A DNA stretch of 64,000 nucleotides from an uncultured bacterium. Its GTDB lineage: Bacteria > Cyanobacteriota > Vampirovibrionia > Gastranaerophilales > Gastranaerophilaceae. The notes under the pieces are model-generated. The model was not told the origin of the DNA. It worked only from the letters and a program-made list of their open reading frames with translations, and did no database searches. Location: NCBI GenBank assembly GCA_949284715.1, contig CASDWH010000030.1, positions 1 to 64,000 of the forward strand, written 5' to 3'. The first letter of the stretch is position 1, and the number at the start of each line of letters is the position of its first letter. Shown piece after piece: positions 61,167-64,000 of this stretch. The position numbers and the translations under genes are program-made.

Positions 61167-64000
61167 CTAAAATTTAACTACAAGCCTGATAATACCCTGA
61201 CTGCTTCCAAAAGTTCCGGCATACGGCTGAGTGCTTCTTAAAACATTTTCCGCCGTAGAAGCAGCAATTTCATCTACCTTTTTAGAACCGGAGGAACTGG
61301 ATACCTTTTCATATTTTAAAACATCTTTATCAACGGATAAATCAATCACTAACTTATTAGCAAGCGGTTGTTCGCCGGATAAAAGAAGTGAATTTTTCAA
61401 CTGGAGCTGCATACGTTTAACAAGCTTAATAAGATATCTCCTTGAATGTGTATTTAACATAAAGGAAGGCACGTCGCAATCAACTGTCATTGCCGCTACA
61501 GAAACAGAAGTATCAAGAAGTTGTACCGGCTCTTCAATATCTTCAAGCATAGCATCGGCTTCGGTTTCAATATCATCTTTCTTAGGCGGCGACGGTCTTT
61601 TTTCTGGCGGTGCTGCCAGTTCATTCGGCACAGATTCAGCCTGAGTATTTGACTGAACATTGCCCAACAGACTATCTTTACTAATAAAGCCTGCTATACC
61701 GAGTGCGATAAGAAGGACAAACAGCCCGCCAACAAGCGTTTTAGACGGTTGTTTCTTCTTTTTGCGCAGCGGTTGTTCAATTACAGGTTCAACATCCATA
61801 TCATCAGAATATAAACCGTCAATTTCTTCGGAAGCCTCCTGAGCAGCTTTTGCAGAATCTTTATCAGAAACTTGTTCCGACGGTTCCACTGATTCTTCTT
61901 TGTTGTTTACTTTGTCACCTGCGTTTGCGGATGGGATTGCCCCCGGAGCAATGGCCTGTGAAGGTTCCAATGTGTTTACAAAACCTTCCAGAGCAGCCTG
62001 AATATCAAGCCCTTGTTTTTCAGTTTCGCGCTCTTGTACTACATTGAGTTCTTGTTCTAACTCACTGTCTAAAACTTCAACAGAGCTTTCATCAGAATCC
62101 ACAGCTTCATCAGTAACCGGTAATTCCTCTTTTACACTTTCAGGTTCTTGACTCACCGTTATTTGGGGCTGTTCGGGTTCTGGTAGGGAGCCTGCCCCAT
62201 CCTCAGATACCAGCTTAAACTCACCGGCTGCAAAGTCAGGAACGAAGTCCGGATCATAAACCTTTTCGGGTTCTTCCTCTTCTTGCTCATCTTCATCTTG
62301 TTCCTGAGAGGTAGTGTTCATATCATTATTAATATTTTCTATATCTTCTGCAAATTCTGAAAACGTCATATTTTCAGAATCTTCATTATCAGCGGGCGGT
62401 ACCTTATCAGTATCAAATTGAGCAGTAGAAGATTCTTCATCAGAAACTGATTCTTCTATATGATCTGCGATATCCATTTCATCATTTAATGCATCTTCTT
62501 CAGGTAATTCAAACTCTTCTACCGGTTCTAACGGTAGGTCAGACTCATCAGAATCCGCAGTTATGTCTTCAGGCTGCACATCGCCTGCATCAATTTCAAG
62601 CAGTTCAAGCCCTTCATCAGTAATATCAAGCGGTCCGTCAGGAAGATTAAGTTCAAAATTATCTTCGCTGTTAACTTCTCCGCCAATCTGTGTACCTACA
62701 GACAACTCTTCGTATTCAGCCTCTGGTTCAGATATTTCATCTGAAACCGGCTCTTCCGGCAACTCTTCAAAGCCTTCGGAAAGGCCTAATTCTTCTTCGC
62801 TATCATCAGCTATCGGCTCAATTTCTTCATCTGAAACAGACTCTTCGTATTCAGCCTCTGGTTCAGATATTTCATCTGAAACCGGCTCTTCCGGTAACTC
62901 TTCAAAACCTTCGGAAAGGCCTAATTCTTCTTCGCTATCATCAGCTATCGGCTCAATTTCTTCATCTGAAACCGGCTCTTCCGGCAACTCTTCAAAGCCT
63001 TCGGAAAGGCCTAATTCTTCTTCGCTATCATCAGCTATCGGCTCAATTTCTTCATCTGAAACAGACTCTTCGTATTCAGCCTCTGGTTCATAAACTTGCT
63101 CTGTTAAAACCTCATTCTTAATCAGAGCATCTTCAGATATTGTCACAACATCTTCGTCTGGTTTCGATTCTATAATCTGCTCTTCATCTGCCGCAACAGG
63201 AATATCTTCATCACGCTCCGGCTCTTGTTCAGTCAAATCTATACTTGCAGATTCAATATCATCAGCCTGCGGACTATCAATCTCCAAGGGGACAGAATCT
63301 AAACGGTTATTTTCCGCCTCGTAGATAGACGGAAGTTCCTCATCAGGCTCAATGTCAACCAAATTATTAACAACATCCAACTCGGCAGGTTCATCATCTT
63401 CAACATCAGCCGCAGGCGACTCTTCTTTAGGAAGCTCTATTGCAAAATAATCAGATTCATCAACATCGGAAACCGTTACCGTTTCAGTATATGATTTATC
63501 GTCTGCCAAATCTAACGATATTCCTTCTTCATTGTAAGGCTTTTCAGGAAGCTGCATTGTTTCAGGGATAATCTGTAATTCGCCATCATCGGGATTATCA
63601 CTATTATTGACATCTGAGTCAATATCAGCGTATTCACCATTAATGAATGACTCTATATCAACAGATTCCTCATCATTCTGCCCGTCAGGAGCAAGTCCGT
63701 CTGCATAACCAAGATTAACCTCTTCAGGAATTACTACCGGCTTTATCACTACTTCCTGATTAACAGCCGGCTTTTCATCAGTAATATCTTCTGCTGATAC
63801 AGAGAGTTTACAAGCGCGTATAATATCTTCTGCTAAACAATAATCTAAAAGAAGTTTTCTTACTTTTTCATATAACATCAGCTCACGATAGAATTCTTTT
63901 ATATCAAGAAGCTGGTTATCAAGGTACAATATACATTTTTTCTTACTATTGAGCGGGAATCCTTCTTTAGCCTGTATATTGCAAGAATCAAACAATTCTT
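61167..64000 (-). CDS. TonB-like protein with very long acidic repeat region (5' end cut by the window)
   Basis: At least 942 codons are visible and the frame stays open to the window edge; the first in-frame start candidate inside is a TTG, so the true start is probably outside. Residues about 60-720 are acidic (Glu/Asp/Ser/Pro) with near-identical repeats. A membrane segment (about 751-772, VGGLFVLLIALGIAGFISK) and a Pro-rich linker (PPEKRPSPPKK) come next, and the last 90 residues (VSSSSGSKKVDEIAAS, ending RLVVKF) resemble the TonB C-terminal domain. Topology puts the acidic part in the cytoplasm. Role in energy transduction is inferred. Confidence 0.6.
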   Translation of the reverse strand, partial: ELFDSCNIQAKEGFPLNSKKKCILYLDNQLLDIKEFYRELMLYEKVRKLLLDYCLAEDIIRACKLSVSAEDITDEKPAVNQEVVIKPVVIPEEVNLGYADGLAPDGQNDEESVDIESFINGEYADIDSDVNNSDNPDDGELQIIPETMQLPEKPYNEEGISLDLADDKSYTETVTVSDVDESDYFAIELPKEESPAADVEDDEPAELDVVNNLVDIEPDEELPSIYEAENNRLDSVPLEIDSPQADDIESASIDLTEQEPERDEDIPVAADEEQIIESKPDEDVVTISEDALIKNEVLTEQVYEPEAEYEESVSDEEIEPIADDSEEELGLSEGFEELPEEPVSDEEIEPIADDSEEELGLSEGFEELPEEPVSDEISEPEAEYEESVSDEEIEPIADDSEEELGLSEGFEELPEEPVSDEISEPEAEYEELSVGTQIGGEVNSEDNFELNLPDGPLDITDEGLELLEIDAGDVQPEDITADSDESDLPLEPVEEFELPEEDALNDEMDIADHIEESVSDEESSTAQFDTDKVPPADNEDSENMTFSEFAEDIENINNDMNTTSQEQDEDEQEEEEPEKVYDPDFVPDFAAGEFKLVSEDGAGSLPEPEQPQITVSQEPESVKEELPVTDEAVDSDESSVEVLDSELEQELNVVQERETEKQGLDIQAALEGFVNTLEPSQAIAPGAIPSANAGDKVNNKEESVEPSEQVSDKDSAKAAQEASEEIDGLYSDDMDVEPVIEQPLRKKKKQPSKTLVGGLFVLLIALGIAGFISKDSLLGNVQSNTQAESVPNELAAPPEKRPSPPKKDDIETEADAMLEDIEEPVQLLDTSVSVAAMTVDCDVPSFMLNTHSRRYLIKLVKRMQLQLKNSLLLSGEQPLANKLVIDLSVDKDVLKYEKVSSSSGSKKVDEIAASTAENVLRSTQPYAGTFGSSQGIIRLVVKF
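62701..63090 (-). repeat. Tandem repeats in the TonB-like gene
   Basis: Two units alternate: a 90-bp unit at 62743-62832, 62878-62967 and 62968-63057 (nearly identical), and a 45-bp unit at about 62701-62742 (partial), 62833-62877 and 63058-63090 (partial). They encode PVSDEEIEPIADDSEEELGL-type and SEPEAEYEES-type acidic segments. Such identity suggests recent expansion or contraction by slippage or recombination. Confidence 0.9.

Noticed and set aside
62701-63090. 45/90-bp repeats as a CRISPR array
   Set aside because: No unique spacers; the units are coding and in frame with the acidic region.
62563-63121. Plus-strand Ser-rich and Leu-rich ORFs in the TonB-like gene
   Set aside because: They are reverse-frame readings of the acidic repeats.

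Overview
The window is AT-rich bacterial chromosome, densely coding, with short intergenic gaps and genes on both strands. Outer-membrane and envelope genes (a large autotransporter, an LptG/LptF permease, lgt, FtsE/FtsX) show a diderm. Several otherwise unrelated proteins carry a short N-terminal signature (F-T-G or close variants) within the first 40 residues. That signature, together with exported glycan enzymes and a pseudopilin, suggests to me a gut Vampirovibrionia/Gastranaerophilales-type ('Melainabacteria') organism. This assignment is inference; no rRNA or other decisive marker lies inside the window.

Layout. 1-418: no gene; a minus-strand promoter and a leader that resembles the 5' side of an rRNA transcript unit lying to the left. 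419-4348: small membrane protein and GNAT-like protein (minus), then a membrane-anchored GT5-like glycosyltransferase (plus). 4393-8866 (minus): large coiled-coil/membrane protein, lgt, TPR lipoprotein, nagZ. 8951-14285 (plus): small proteins, an exported trehalose-synthase-like GH13 enzyme and a PHP phosphatase. 14337-20666 (minus): a 2109-residue autotransporter. 21767-27482 (minus): nucleotide-sugar cluster galE, UDP-glucuronate decarboxylase, ugd, rfbC, rfbB, rfbA, with no rfbD. 27612-28348 (plus): MerR regulator and a small protein. 28345-31865 (minus): operon of a Tat-targeted Fe-S aldo/keto reductase, a NapH-like polyferredoxin, tatA and tatC, starting from a promoter with a 19-bp spacer and a MerR-type palindrome. 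31934-36436: DUF1893-fused membrane protein, SGNH hydrolase, a tiny protein and a GH15-like protein.

36437-37276 is the most unusual stretch. It has no large gene but holds what looks like an unannotated type I toxin-antitoxin pair: a 28-residue hydrophobic peptide ORF with a strong ribosome-binding site, and a convergent overlapping RNA with its own promoter and terminator. The pair is flanked by two copies of a 41-bp structured repeat. Next to it lies one copy of a larger multi-hairpin repeat whose second copy is at 13158-13343.

37277-43232 (mostly plus): pseudopilin with Cys-rich repeats, Lrp regulator plus aminotransferase, small proteins, a GT8-like transferase and an exported glycine-rich protein. 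43269-48368 (minus): one long run of transketolase C-subunit, ftsE, ftsX, HDOD, receiver-like protein and isochorismatase-like hydrolase. 48442-51007 (plus): RecB-like nuclease, membrane protein, zinc ribbon, rph. 51000-57533 (minus): patatin, membrane protein, Cys-rich protein, thiL, lptG-like, serS. 57639-64000 (minus): a TonB-like protein with a very long acidic N-terminal part (cut by the window edge), a sigma-region-4-like protein and a zinc-ribbon/STAND-ATPase/TPR protein.

The functional themes are envelope building (nucleotide sugars, Lgt, LptG, FtsEX, autotransporter), alpha-glucan handling (GT5-like, GH13, GH15-like) and a self-contained Tat-exported redox module probably under MerR control.
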